Shown: one piece after another, positions 1-7,875 of the stretch
How positions within the stretch are numbered: the first letter of the stretch is position 1
Layout: each line of letters begins with the position of its first letter
Assembly (NCBI GenBank): GCA_003243425.1
Contig: QFQP01000010.1
Location: 124,001-188,000 of the forward strand
DNA: 64,000 bases
Direction of reading: 5' to 3'
DNA from: Archangium gephyra
GTDB taxonomy: Bacteria; Myxococcota; Myxococcia; Myxococcales; Myxococcaceae
Position numbers and translations under genes: made by a program
The notes under the pieces: model-generated
What the model was told of the DNA's origin: nothing
What the model saw: only the letters and a program-made list of their open reading frames with translations
Databases searched by the model: none

Positions 1-162
1 GGCGTGCAGAAGTGGAACTTCGCGTCGGGCGCGATGGACGCGACCAACGGCAAGGTGATTCGCCCGTGCGACGTGCACGCCACGCTCGTCGATTCGATGG
101 GCCTGTCGTACTCGCACCTGTCGAACCAGACGCCGCAGTTGATCCGCGCGATTCAGCGGTAA
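1..162 (+). CDS. C-terminal fragment of unidentified protein
   Basis: The frame is open from the first base and stops at TAA 160-162, leaving 53 residues of a protein that starts outside the window. The tail has Asp-Val-His-Ala-Thr at residues 24-28 followed by 'MGLSYSHLSNQ'. This recalls the C-terminal end of secreted DUF1501-type proteins (alkaline-phosphatase/sulfatase fold), where a D-x-H-A-T run precedes a short helix. The fragment is too short for a firm assignment. The next gene starts about 40 bases later on the same strand. Confidence 0.55.
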   Translation, partial: GVQKWNFASGAMDATNGKVIRPCDVHATLVDSMGLSYSHLSNQTPQLIRAIQR

Positions 163-200
163 TCGACTTCGCGGGCACGCCGTTGCATTCTCGGTAGCGA

Positions 201-531
201 TTGATCGCGCTGCCGTTTCTTTTCATGGCTGTCTGGGGCGCGGTCATCGCGGCAGTCGCCGTCGTCAACTTCAAACTCGCGCGCTTGATGCGCGAACGAT
301 GGGCAGCAGACCTTCCTGCGATCTTTCAACCAGGAGCGGAGCCCGGAAAAGCTCTGCTACCTCTTCAGCGAAGAAGCGCGTGCACGCTTCAAGGCCGACC
401 CACGGCTCTGGCGATTGCGCCAGACACTGGGCTTCCTGCTCGTTTCAGCACTCGTGATGTGGCTCTGCGGCCTTGCGGCGATCTCTGGCGCGGGTCTTGT
501 CATCGTTCTGATGAAACACACGCACGGCTGA
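201..531 (+). pseudogene. Small two-helix membrane protein, frameshifted
   Basis: A TTG at 201 opens a frame whose first 30 residues form a transmembrane helix (LPFLFMAVWGAVIAAVAVVNF) followed by basic residues. Around 289-324 the coding character moves to the +1 frame, which reads 'NDGQQTFLRSFNQERSPEKL', a soluble loop and a second helix ('LGFLLVSALVMWLCGLAAIS'), and stops at TGA 529-531. The +1 frame has a stop at 286-288 and no start codon, so the second half cannot be an independent gene. The simplest reading is one protein of about 110 residues with two membrane segments, broken by an indel near 286-324. Function is unknown. It ends one base before the convergent LuxR-like gene. Confidence 0.6.
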
Positions 532-532
532 G

Positions 533-1975
533 TCAGTCGCGGAGCATCTTCTCGAGCTCCGCTTTGCTGGAGATGCCGAGCTTCTCGTAGATGTTCGACA
601 GGTGGCGGCGCGCGGTGTTCGGCGCGACCTTCAGGGTCTGCGCGAGTTCGAGGTAGCTGGCGCCGCTGGCGAACACCTCGGCGACTTCGCGCTCACGCGC
701 GGTGAGCGCATCGGCAGGCACGGCGCGGCGTACATGAAAGAGCACCACGTCGTGTGACGCGTCGGCGCGGAACGCGAGCTGGCCGTGCACCACCCGCTCG
801 CCCCTCGGGGCGGCGAGCAGCTCGGCGGGCAGGGTCGGGCCGCGCCACGCCGGCCACTCGCTGCGCAGCAACGCCGGGAGCGCCGGTTCGGCCTCGAGGA
901 TGATGCCGCGCTCGTTCGCGACGACCGCCGCCGAGCCGCTCTCCACGGGAGCGCGCGTTCGTGCACGCAGCTGGTTCACGCGCGCGCGGCGGCTCGACGA
1001 GACGATGTGCGGCACGAGGAGCTCCATGGCCGAGCGTTCGTCTTCGCAGTACGGCTGCGAAGGGTCGTCGCGGTAGAGCGAGAACAGCCAGTACAGGCCC
1101 GTGTCAGCGTCGACGACGGCGGTACACAGAATGTGCGCCATGCCCCAGCGGCGGCAGTGTTCGACGATGCGCGTGAAGCCGTCGTAGATGCCGGCGCTGG
1201 TGTCGAACGCGCCGGTCCTGCCGGGGTTCGAGAACGCCCAGTCGGAGATTCGGTCTTCGTGGCGAAGCTCGGCCCACGACGTCATCAGCTCCATCGACGA
1301 GCCGAAGAACAACGCGTCGTGGCCTTCGACCGCGCGGTCCTCGAACGAGCCCAACGCGGACACGCCGGTCTGAAACCCGATGACCGCGGAGATGCGCTCG
1401 ACGCGGTTGGGGTGCTCGTCGGCGTCGAGGCGAAGCCGGTCGAGCACCGAGACTTCGATGCGGTCGCGGAGGATCGCGGGCTGCGAACCACTGGCGTGAC
1501 CGAGCAGCCCCATCTCGAGGTTGATGCCGTCGAGCCGCCGCGCGTGAATCGCTTCCACGCTGTCGGGAACGCCGCCGTCGGTGACGACGCTCCAGTTCAC
1601 GCGCTCGAGAATCTCGTAGGTGGTGATGACCGTCGCGCGACCGGGGACCATCGGGTCGACCCAGAAGTCGAGCCCGGCGTCGCGTGCCGCGAGGTTGAGG
1701 TGATTGCTGGCCGTGGTGATGGCCTCGCGCTCGGGCCACGCCGCTTCGAGCTCGTCGAACGACGCCTTGAGCCCCGGCCACGGCTCGGCGGCCTTCTGCA
1801 GCGCTTCGAATTGTTCAGGCGCGAAGCCGCGCGAGCGTTGGACCTCCCAGTTCGGCAACAGCTTGCGGAAGAGGAAACGCGCCGGTGCTTCGGAGGCCTG
1901 ACGCGGCGTCGTGAAGCGCCACACACCGACGCCAACCGCGCTGAGGAGGAGCACGACGAGTGCTGCGCGCTTCAT
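533..1975 (-). CDS. LuxR-type HTH protein with N-terminal membrane anchor
   Basis: The protein has 480 residues. The ATG at 1975 is preferred over an upstream GTG at 1987 because GGAG lies six bases before it. Residues 2-20 form a hydrophobic segment (KRAALVVLLLSAVGVGVW). Residues about 30-205 are an unrecognised region. From about 215 ('DALFFGSSMEL') to 340 the sequence looks like the sensory half of LuxR-family regulators, including 'GLYWLFSLYR'. Residues about 415-478 are a LuxR C-terminal HTH ('LTAREREVAEVFASGASYLE', then 'TARRHLSNIYEKLGI'). If the first helix is a normal N-in anchor the HTH would be periplasmic. Flanking charge is nearly even, so an inverted anchor with a cytoplasmic body is possible. 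The DNA-binding call is firm; the sensed signal is unknown. Confidence 0.8.
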   Translation of the reverse strand: MKRAALVVLLLSAVGVGVWRFTTPRQASEAPARFLFRKLLPNWEVQRSRGFAPEQFEALQKAAEPWPGLKASFDELEAAWPEREAITTASNHLNLAARDAGLDFWVDPMVPGRATVITTYEILERVNWSVVTDGGVPDSVEAIHARRLDGINLEMGLLGHASGSQPAILRDRIEVSVLDRLRLDADEHPNRVERISAVIGFQTGVSALGSFEDRAVEGHDALFFGSSMELMTSWAELRHEDRISDWAFSNPGRTGAFDTSAGIYDGFTRIVEHCRRWGMAHILCTAVVDADTGLYWLFSLYRDDPSQPYCEDERSAMELLVPHIVSSSRRARVNQLRARTRAPVESGSAAVVANERGIILEAEPALPALLRSEWPAWRGPTLPAELLAAPRGERVVHGQLAFRADASHDVVLFHVRRAVPADALTAREREVAEVFASGASYLELAQTLKVAPNTARRHLSNIYEKLGISSKAELEKMLRD

Positions 1976-2021
1976 GGAGTGCTCCACCTACATGCACGCA
2001 CTGATGTGCGGTCACTCCTTA

Positions 2022-2507
2022 TTACTGCGGGCGCTGGAGGCCGGCGACGTAGGCCCCGAGCTTGTCGAGCGTGGTGTAGCCGATCTCGACCGCACCGAAG
2101 CCGATGCCCGCGTCGCGCTGCGCCTTCGTGGGGTGCAGCTGCCGCAACGTCACCACCGTCTTGCCGTCGCTCTGCTGGTCGAACGTGAGCGTCACCCGGA
2201 AGCGCGTCGCGTCGTCGTCGAGGTCGCGGCCGTGGTCGAACACGATGCGTTCGGGCGAAGCAATCTCGAGGTACACGATGCGGTTGTCCCAGCGCTTGCC
2301 GTCGGGCCCGGTCATCACGAAGCGCCAGCGGCCACCGACGCGTACGTCGATCTCCTGCGTCTCGGTGGTGTAGCCCTTCGGCCCGAACCACTTCGTGACG
2401 TGCTCGGCGTCGGTCCACGCCTTGAACACCAGCTCCCTCGGTGCATCGAGCACGCGTGAGAGCACGATCTCGCGGTCCAACGACCAGTCAGCGACGTTTC
2501 CGAGCAT
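2022..2507 (-). CDS. SRPBCC / AHSA1-family protein
   Basis: 161 residues with the START-like hydrophobic-pocket fold of the AHSA1 family: 'VLDAPRELVFKAWTDAEHVTKWFGP' begins near residue 18, followed by 'DVRVGGRWRFVMTGPDGKRW' and 'PERIVFDH'. Length is normal for the family. An AGGAG six bases before the ATG lies inside the end of the upstream ArsR gene, and the two reading frames overlap by 20 bases, so they are translationally coupled. ArsR/AHSA1 pairs are common; the AHSA1 partner is usually thought to bind a small hydrophobic ligand, but no ligand can be named here. Confidence 0.9.
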   Translation of the reverse strand: MLGNVADWSLDREIVLSRVLDAPRELVFKAWTDAEHVTKWFGPKGYTTETQEIDVRVGGRWRFVMTGPDGKRWDNRIVYLEIASPERIVFDHGRDLDDDATRFRVTLTFDQQSDGKTVVTLRQLHPTKAQRDAGIGFGAVEIGYTTLDKLGAYVAGLQRPQ

Positions 2508-2847
2508 GTGGCTTCTCCTGTTTGGCCTGCAGTTGCTTCAAGTGCGCGGCGAGGTTGTCCATGCGCTCTTCCCACGCGCTGCGCGTGTTCATGGTCCACC
2601 GCGTGACTTCCTCGAGCGCTTCGGTGCGAAGGCTGCACGGGCGCATCTGCGCGTCGCGGCCACGGGTGATGAGCCCCGCCTTCTCGAGCACCTTGAGATG
2701 TCGCGAGATCGCCGGGAGCGTGAGGGCGAAGGGCTCGGCGAGCTCCAGCACCGTCGCTTCACCGGACGTGAGGCGTTGGAGCAACGCCCGACGCGTCGGG
2801 TCTGCGAGCGCCGAGAAGATCGCGTCGAGAGATGGGGTCGCCAGCAT
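2488..2847 (-). CDS. ArsR-family winged-helix repressor
   Basis: 119 residues starting at ATG 2847 (an alternative GTG lies at 2853). 'DAIFSALADPTRRALLQRL' at the N-terminus and the recognition region 'LTLPAISRHLKVLEKAGLIT' are diagnostic of the ArsR fold. No Cys pair for classical metal sensing is seen (one Cys only, in 'MRPCSLR'), so it belongs to the non-metal subgroup that travels with AHSA1 genes. A 26-base palindrome with a matching promoter sits directly upstream, indicating autorepression. The C-terminus is basic (KPHARKRR). There is no Shine-Dalgarno and the predicted transcript start is almost at the ATG. Confidence 0.92.
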   Translation of the reverse strand: MLATPSLDAIFSALADPTRRALLQRLTSGEATVLELAEPFALTLPAISRHLKVLEKAGLITRGRDAQMRPCSLRTEALEEVTRWTMNTRSAWEERMDNLAAHLKQLQAKQEKPHARKRR

Positions 2848-2855
2848 CGACACTT

Positions 2856-2885
2856 AACGTATTGGTTAATTAACCAACACGTCAA
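2856..2885 (-). promoter_or_regulatory. Promoter and palindromic operator of the ArsR/AHSA1 operon
   Basis: TTGGTTAATTAACCAA at 2862-2877 is a perfect 16-base palindrome, extending to a near-perfect 26-base one (2857-2882, one mismatched pair). On the minus strand a -35-like TTGACG (2885-2880) and a -10-like TACGTT (2861-2856) are 18 bases apart and the palindrome fills the spacer. A dimeric ArsR bound there would block polymerase. The predicted start site is within a few bases of ATG 2847, so the transcript is probably leaderless. The A/T-rich block stands out against the surrounding GC-rich DNA. Confidence 0.75.
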
Positions 2886-2900
2886 GTACGTCGCAACCGG

Positions 2901-3983
2901 TCAGGCCGCGCCGAGCTGCATCAACGAGTGCGAGATGCCCAGGTGCTTCACTTCGTCGGTGACCTTCAGCCCGGCCTTCGCCGCCAGCTGCCGCATCACC
3001 TCCGAGTGGTACATGCGCGAGTTCCCGTTCGCGATGCACGCGAAGTACAGCGACGTGCCGATGACGCAGAAACGTGCGGCGTCGTGCTGCTGCTGGTCCC
3101 AGAACGTCTCGAGAATGAAGACCTTCGAGTCGGGCCGCATCGCCGCGCGCACCCGCGAGAGAATCGAGACGATCTCCTCTTCCGAGAAGCAGTCGAGGAA
3201 CTGCGACAACCAGTACGCGTCTGCGCCGGCAGGCAACGGCGCCGAAGGGTCCAGCACGTTGGTGGGCGCCAGCGTGAAGCGGTCACCGTGCCTGGCGAGG
3301 TTGTCCTTCAACACCGCCAGCTGGCCCGGCAGGTCGACGCAGGTCATGCGCGCCGTGCGCGACCGCGAGAGCACCAGGTCGGTGAAGCGGCCGGTGTTGG
3401 CGCCGATGTCGACCACGTGCTCGTCGCCCTTCGACAACACGCGCGGCAGGCACGCCTCGAACACGCCGTCTGAATAGAAGTGGTCGAACTCGAACCACGC
3501 GGTCTTCACGTTCTGCGGCAGCGAACGCAGCGCCTCGTACACCGTCTTGGCGCCGGTCGAGTCGATGGCCGGGAGCCCCGCGGGCCGGCCCTCGAGCAGC
3601 GCTTCACGCAGGTGCGCCGCGCCGCCGTAGCAGACGTGGTGATTGAACTCGGCGTTCACGCGCGTGAGCTCGTCGCGCAGCCAGTACACGCCCATGTGCG
3701 TGATGGTGAAGCGCGGCTCGGCGTCGGTGGGGTTGGCGCAATCACACAGGCCCGACGCCAGGCCCGCTTCCAGCAACAACGCCGCCGCGTAGCGAGACAC
3801 ACCGGTCTTTGCGACGGCCTCCGCGGCGGTGAGGCCCTTGGCGCGCGCGCTCGACAGGTTCTCGAGAATGCCGAAGTCGCGCAGCGCCCGGCACGCCTGG
3901 AACATCAGCGGCGCGTAGGCCAGCCGCTGTGCCTCGAAGCGCGCGCGGGTGTTCACATCAGAATTGCCGAACTCGGTCGTCAT
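2901..3983 (-). CDS. SAM-dependent O-methyltransferase-like protein
   Basis: 360 residues. An N-terminal helical/winged region of about 100 residues ('GVSRYAAALLLEAGL') precedes a Rossmann methyltransferase domain with motif I 'VVDIGANTGRF' near residue 190 and 'ARMTCVDLPGQL' after it. This two-part layout matches the acetylserotonin/hydroxyneurosporene O-methyltransferase type. It overlaps the upstream acyltransferase by ATGA (3980-3983), so both are made together. The substrate is unknown. A methyltransferase next to an LpxL-like acyltransferase also occurs in aryl-polyene clusters, but no ketosynthase or ACP is present here. Confidence 0.85.
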   Translation of the reverse strand: MTTEFGNSDVNTRARFEAQRLAYAPLMFQACRALRDFGILENLSSARAKGLTAAEAVAKTGVSRYAAALLLEAGLASGLCDCANPTDAEPRFTITHMGVYWLRDELTRVNAEFNHHVCYGGAAHLREALLEGRPAGLPAIDSTGAKTVYEALRSLPQNVKTAWFEFDHFYSDGVFEACLPRVLSKGDEHVVDIGANTGRFTDLVLSRSRTARMTCVDLPGQLAVLKDNLARHGDRFTLAPTNVLDPSAPLPAGADAYWLSQFLDCFSEEEIVSILSRVRAAMRPDSKVFILETFWDQQQHDAARFCVIGTSLYFACIANGNSRMYHSEVMRQLAAKAGLKVTDEVKHLGISHSLMQLGAA

Positions 3984-4876
3984 GAGTCCATCCAGAACGG
4001 GAAGAAGTTGAACCAGTTGAGCGGCGCGCCGCGCGTGTACTCCTCGAGCACCTTCGCGAAGCGGGCGGCCTCACGTTCGATGGCTTCGTCGCGGCCGGTG
4101 CGAGGCAGCTCGATGCGCTCGGTGAGCGGCGCGATGATGACGTCGTAGCGCGACGGGGCGTGGAACAAGCCCGCCACGAAATACACGGGGCACTGCAGCA
4201 CGTGCGCGAGCACATACGGGCCCACGGGGAACTTCGCGGGGCTGCCCAGGAACGGCACGACCACGTCGCGGCCCTCACGGTCGGTGCGGCGATCTCCGAG
4301 CATCGCCACCAGCTCGCCACGGTCGATGGCTTCCTTCACCTGCAGGAGCGCGAGTGGGTCTTCCGCGTTCAGCTCGAGCATGCGGAACTTGACGGTGTCG
4401 CCCGCCAGCGCCTGCAGCATGGCCGTCACGCGTTTGGCGTTCGCGAAATCGACCAGCACCAGCAACGGCACCTGGTAACGGCTGGCCAGCGTGCGCATGG
4501 CCTCGAAGCTGCCGACGTGCGCGCCCAGCAACAGCGCGCCCTGCTTTTCCTTCACCAGCCGCATCAGCTCGTCGTGGCCGTGGAGCTGAACGGTGAGCCC
4601 CTGAATGTCGCCGAGCAGAAACAGCAGCCGGTCGAGCCCCACGCGCGCGAAGCTCCAGATGAGCTGGTGCACCTGGCGCAGCGTCTGCGGCAGCCCGATG
4701 CGCTTGAAATAATCGAGCGCGGCGCGGCGCTGCACGCGGGCAAAGAACGTGAAGTACCACGCCACGCACCACAGCACGCCCGACGCCATGGTGCGGCCGA
4801 AGAGCCGGTAGATGCCCGCCACGAGCTTGATGCCGAGGATGGACCCCGCTTCGGGAACTGAACGCCACGACGCCAT
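3980..4876 (-). CDS. LpxL/HtrB-like lysophospholipid acyltransferase
   Basis: 298 residues. After an N-terminal hydrophobic stretch (about residues 13-48) comes the acyltransferase motif H-x4-E at residues 120-125 ('GAHVGSFEAMR'), then 'AMLGDRRTDR' and a substrate-site region 'VPFLGSPAKFPVGPYVLA'. The C-terminus 'LNWFNFFPFWMDS' resembles the aromatic end of acyltransferases from aryl-polyene and lipid A-like pathways. It probably transfers an acyl chain to a glycolipid or pigment head at the inner membrane. It starts the operon with the methyltransferase gene, which overlaps it by four bases. Confidence 0.87.
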   Translation of the reverse strand: MASWRSVPEAGSILGIKLVAGIYRLFGRTMASGVLWCVAWYFTFFARVQRRAALDYFKRIGLPQTLRQVHQLIWSFARVGLDRLLFLLGDIQGLTVQLHGHDELMRLVKEKQGALLLGAHVGSFEAMRTLASRYQVPLLVLVDFANAKRVTAMLQALAGDTVKFRMLELNAEDPLALLQVKEAIDRGELVAMLGDRRTDREGRDVVVPFLGSPAKFPVGPYVLAHVLQCPVYFVAGLFHAPSRYDVIIAPLTERIELPRTGRDEAIEREAARFAKVLEEYTRGAPLNWFNFFPFWMDS

Positions 4877-4934
4877 GCGCGCGCCTTCCTGCCCTGCTAC
4901 GGGCGTAACGGCAACGAATCGTGCGGCCTCGGCG

Positions 4935-4963
4935 TTGACATCGCTCCTCGCGGAGACTCACTT
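4935..4963 (+). promoter_or_regulatory. Putative promoter of the subtilase operon
   Basis: TTGACA (4935-4940) matches the -35 consensus exactly. A weak -10 (TCACTT, 4958-4963) follows after 17 bases, and the start codon ATG 4971 is 36 bases from the first T. There is no well-spaced Shine-Dalgarno, so the transcript would be leaderless or nearly so. The site lies in the divergent gap between the acyltransferase gene and the protease gene, where a promoter is expected. Confidence 0.4.
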
Positions 4964-4970
4964 CCCGCGC

Positions 4971-7481
4971 ATGCGAAAGCTCCTCGTGTTGTGCGCGGCG
5001 GTGGCGGGCGTGGGCTGCAGTGACTTCTTCGAAGACCCTCCAGACGGAGGCGGAAACCCCGACCTCAACGCCCGGCTCGAGGGCAACGTCACCGTGTTTC
5101 AGGGGGCCGGTCAGTCGGCCCGGGCTGCCAACCCCGCGGCCATCGCCCTCGCGAAGAAGGTGCTCTCGACGAAGCATGCCCTCGCGCCAGCCGCGGTGCG
5201 CACCGCCGAGCTCGCGAAGAAGCCGGAGCCCCGACGCCTCGGCCCCATTCAGGTCGGTGCGCTGCGCGGCGTGGGCCTGCCGTCCACCATTCGTCCCGGC
5301 GAGGTCATCGTGCGCTTCGACGCGGCCCTCGACGACAAGGCGGCCGTCAGCGCGCTGCAGCTCGACGGGTTCCGCGTCAGGCACGGCGGCTTTGCCTCAC
5401 CGTACCTGCACCTCGCGCTCGTCACCCGCGCTGACGGTACGGCGCTGACCGAAGCCGAGACCGTCGCCCTCACCGACACCTTCGGCAAGAAGAAGGGCGT
5501 GCGCTTCGCGGAGCTCAACCGCATGCGTCACGCGCTCGCGGTGCCCAACGACTCGCTCTACCCGGCGATGTGGCACCTGCCGCCCATCAACCTCCCGGCC
5601 GCGTGGGACATCGAGAAGGGCAACACCACGCAGGTCACGGTGGCCGTGGTCGACACCGGCATCGTCTCGCACCCCGACCTCAACGCGCGCGTCATCAACG
5701 GCTACGACATGGTGTCCGACACCGCGAACGCGGGCGACGGCAACGGCCGCGACGCAGACCCCACCGACGTGGGCGGTGACCTGCCGCAGAACCAGTCGAG
5801 CTGGCACGGCACGCACTGCGCGGGCACCATCGGCGCCAACACCGACAACGGCAGCGGCGTGGCCGGGGTGAACTGGAACGCGCGCATTCTGCCGGTGCGG
5901 GTGCTCGGCAAGCAGGGCGGCAGCGACTTCGACATCATCGCGGGCGTGAACTGGGCCGCGGGCCTCACCGTTCCCGGCGTGCCCACGAATGCCACGCCTG
6001 CCAGCGTCATCAACATGAGCCTCGGCGGGCCGGGCGAAGCGACGCAGGCCGCGCAAGACGTGCTCGACCAGGTGACCGCGCGCAACGTCATCGTGGTGGT
6101 GGCCGCCGGCAACGACGACGTCGAGGCCGCGACCTTCAACCCCTGCAACCAGCAGAACGTCATCTGCGTCGGCGCCACGCGGCTCAACGGCAAGCGCGCG
6201 AGCTATTCGAACTACGGCAACCGCATCGACCTCATGGCGCCCGGCGGTGAAGTGTCGGAAGACCTGAACGGCGACGGCTACGCCGACGGTGTGTTGTCGA
6301 CGTTGAAGGGCGACGACGGTCAACCCAGCTACGCGTTCGAGAACGGCACCTCGATGGCCGCGCCGCACATCGCCGGCGTGGTGTCGTTGATGAAGGCGCG
6401 CAACCCGAACCTCACCTTCACGCAGGCCCGGCAGTTCCTCGTGGAGACCGCGTCGACGGCGTCGCGTTGCAGCGAAGGCTGCGGCGCGGGTCTGGTGAAC
6501 GTGCAGGCCGCGCTGTTGCGAGTGACGGGCGCTGCGCAGCCCACCGGCCCCGCGAAGTTGTCGGTGAATACGTCGGGCCTCTTCTTCACGCCCGCGTCGA
6601 CGCAGCAGGAGGTCTCGATTTCGAACGTCGGCGGCGCGGCGTTGAACGTGACGCTCACCCCCGGCGGCGCCGAGGCCTCGCGCGTGACGGTGATGGGCGG
6701 CAACACGCGCAACCTCGGGCCGGGCGAAACGGCGTCGGTGTCGGTGAGCGCCAACCTGCAGGGGCTCGACGCGGCGAGCACGGCCTCGGCGGTGCTGAAC
6801 GTGACGTCGAACGGCGGCAGCGGCACGGTGGCCGTGAAGCTCCGCAACGCGAACGCCGGTGGCGCCGACGTCGCGGTGGCGGCCATCTACGAAGACTCGA
6901 ACGGCGAGTGGCAGGTGCACGAGGCCATCGCGGCGAAGGCGTCGAACGGCTTCTCGTTCTCGCTGCCGGTCGCGCCCGGGAAGTACTTCCTCTTCGGCGT
7001 GCAAGACGCGAACAACAACGGCGACTACGACGACGGCGAGCCGGTCGGCTTCTACCCGAACAACGACAACCCGAAGGAGCTGACGCTCGAGCGCAACGGC
7101 GTGCTTCGCGGCATGAACTTCGCGGTCTCGCCTCCCGGCAACGTGACCGGCGACGAGTCTTCGTTCATCGGCACGTCGTGCACGGAAGACAACGGCTGCG
7201 GAGGCAACGGCGCGTACTGCGTCGAGACGTTCCCCGGCGGCTATTGCGCGGCGCTGTGTGACACCACGCCCTGCCCCATCGGCGCGACGTGCATCGCGGG
7301 GCAGACCGCGTCGGTGTGCCTGGCGGCGTGCAGCGGTCCGAGAGCGGGGCGGTCGTCGTGCCGCAGCGGCTACGTGTGTGAAGACGACGGCTCGGGAGGT
7401 GGTGTCTGCATTCCGGGCTGCACCACGAACGCCGACTGCTCGCCGCAGAGCTGCAACACCGGCACGGGGTACTGCGAATGA
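4971..7481 (+). CDS. Subtilisin-like (S8) serine protease lipoprotein
   Basis: 836 residues, starting at ATG 4971 because this gives a signal peptide with a lipobox-like end (VAGVGC, Cys16); the open frame further upstream lacks one. A prodomain-like segment covers about residues 107-183 ('IRPGEVIVRF' to 'FAELNRM'). The catalytic triad is Asp228 ('VAVVDTGIVSHPD'), His279 ('WHGTHCAGTIGA') and Ser461 ('GTSMAAPHIAGV'). After about 515 come an immunoglobulin-like beta region, a Ca-binding-like Asn/Asp run ('DANNNGDYDDGEP', near 680) and a Cys-rich tail (about 735-836). It is likely outer-membrane anchored and surface or periplasm facing. The next gene overlaps it by ATGA and encodes a prodomain-like lipoprotein. 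Confidence 0.95.
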   Translation: MRKLLVLCAAVAGVGCSDFFEDPPDGGGNPDLNARLEGNVTVFQGAGQSARAANPAAIALAKKVLSTKHALAPAAVRTAELAKKPEPRRLGPIQVGALRGVGLPSTIRPGEVIVRFDAALDDKAAVSALQLDGFRVRHGGFASPYLHLALVTRADGTALTEAETVALTDTFGKKKGVRFAELNRMRHALAVPNDSLYPAMWHLPPINLPAAWDIEKGNTTQVTVAVVDTGIVSHPDLNARVINGYDMVSDTANAGDGNGRDADPTDVGGDLPQNQSSWHGTHCAGTIGANTDNGSGVAGVNWNARILPVRVLGKQGGSDFDIIAGVNWAAGLTVPGVPTNATPASVINMSLGGPGEATQAAQDVLDQVTARNVIVVVAAGNDDVEAATFNPCNQQNVICVGATRLNGKRASYSNYGNRIDLMAPGGEVSEDLNGDGYADGVLSTLKGDDGQPSYAFENGTSMAAPHIAGVVSLMKARNPNLTFTQARQFLVETASTASRCSEGCGAGLVNVQAALLRVTGAAQPTGPAKLSVNTSGLFFTPASTQQEVSISNVGGAALNVTLTPGGAEASRVTVMGGNTRNLGPGETASVSVSANLQGLDAASTASAVLNVTSNGGSGTVAVKLRNANAGGADVAVAAIYEDSNGEWQVHEAIAAKASNGFSFSLPVAPGKYFLFGVQDANNNGDYDDGEPVGFYPNNDNPKELTLERNGVLRGMNFAVSPPGNVTGDESSFIGTSCTEDNGCGGNGAYCVETFPGGYCAALCDTTPCPIGATCIAGQTASVCLAACSGPRAGRSSCRSGYVCEDDGSGGGVCIPGCTTNADCSPQSCNTGTGYCE

Positions 7482-7837
7482 GAGCGCTCGTCGTGATGAT
7501 GGCGGTGTTGACCCTCGCCGGCTGCAAGCACGAGCCCGAGGTGAAGACGCTCGAGCAGCCCGTGAACAGCCGCGACGGTTCACCGATTCGCCCCGGTGAG
7601 TTGATCGTCGGCACCTTCGAGCCCACCAGCGTCGACAAGGCGCTCGAGCTGACGCTCATCGAGGGCTACCGCGTCGAGTACGTCGCGGCGGCGACCGAGA
7701 CCATGCACCTGATGAAGGCGTCGTGGGCCGACGGCACCTTGCTGACCGAAGACGAGACGCGCGCGCTCGCCGAGAAGTTGCTCGAGACGAACCGCTTCAA
7801 GTTCGTCGAGCTCAACAAGGTGAACCAGCCGCGTTGA
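7478..7837 (+). CDS. Small lipoprotein resembling the subtilase prodomain
   Basis: 119 residues with a lipoprotein signal (VLTLAGC, Cys16). Residues 37-117 align by eye with residues 107-185 of the upstream protease: 'IRPGELIV' against 'IRPGEVIV', 'ADGTLLTEDETRALAEK' against 'ADGTALTEAETVALTDT', and 'FKFVELNKV' against 'VRFAELNRM'. The gene therefore looks like a free-standing copy of the protease's own pro-region. Its start overlaps the protease stop by ATGA, so the two are translationally coupled. Subtilase pro-regions act as folding chaperones and inhibitors; a trans-acting inhibitor or immunity role is inferred, not shown. Confidence 0.85.
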   Translation: MRALVVMMAVLTLAGCKHEPEVKTLEQPVNSRDGSPIRPGELIVGTFEPTSVDKALELTLIEGYRVEYVAAATETMHLMKASWADGTLLTEDETRALAEKLLETNRFKFVELNKVNQPR

Positions 7838-7875
7838 CGTGAAGTGGCGGGCCGGGCCGGTTATGTCGCGCCGCG

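Noticed and set aside
5397..7583. Long minus-strand open frame opposite the subtilase gene
   Set aside because: It is Arg/Ala/Val-rich with no domain, and mirrors the GC-rich third positions of the well-supported protease gene.
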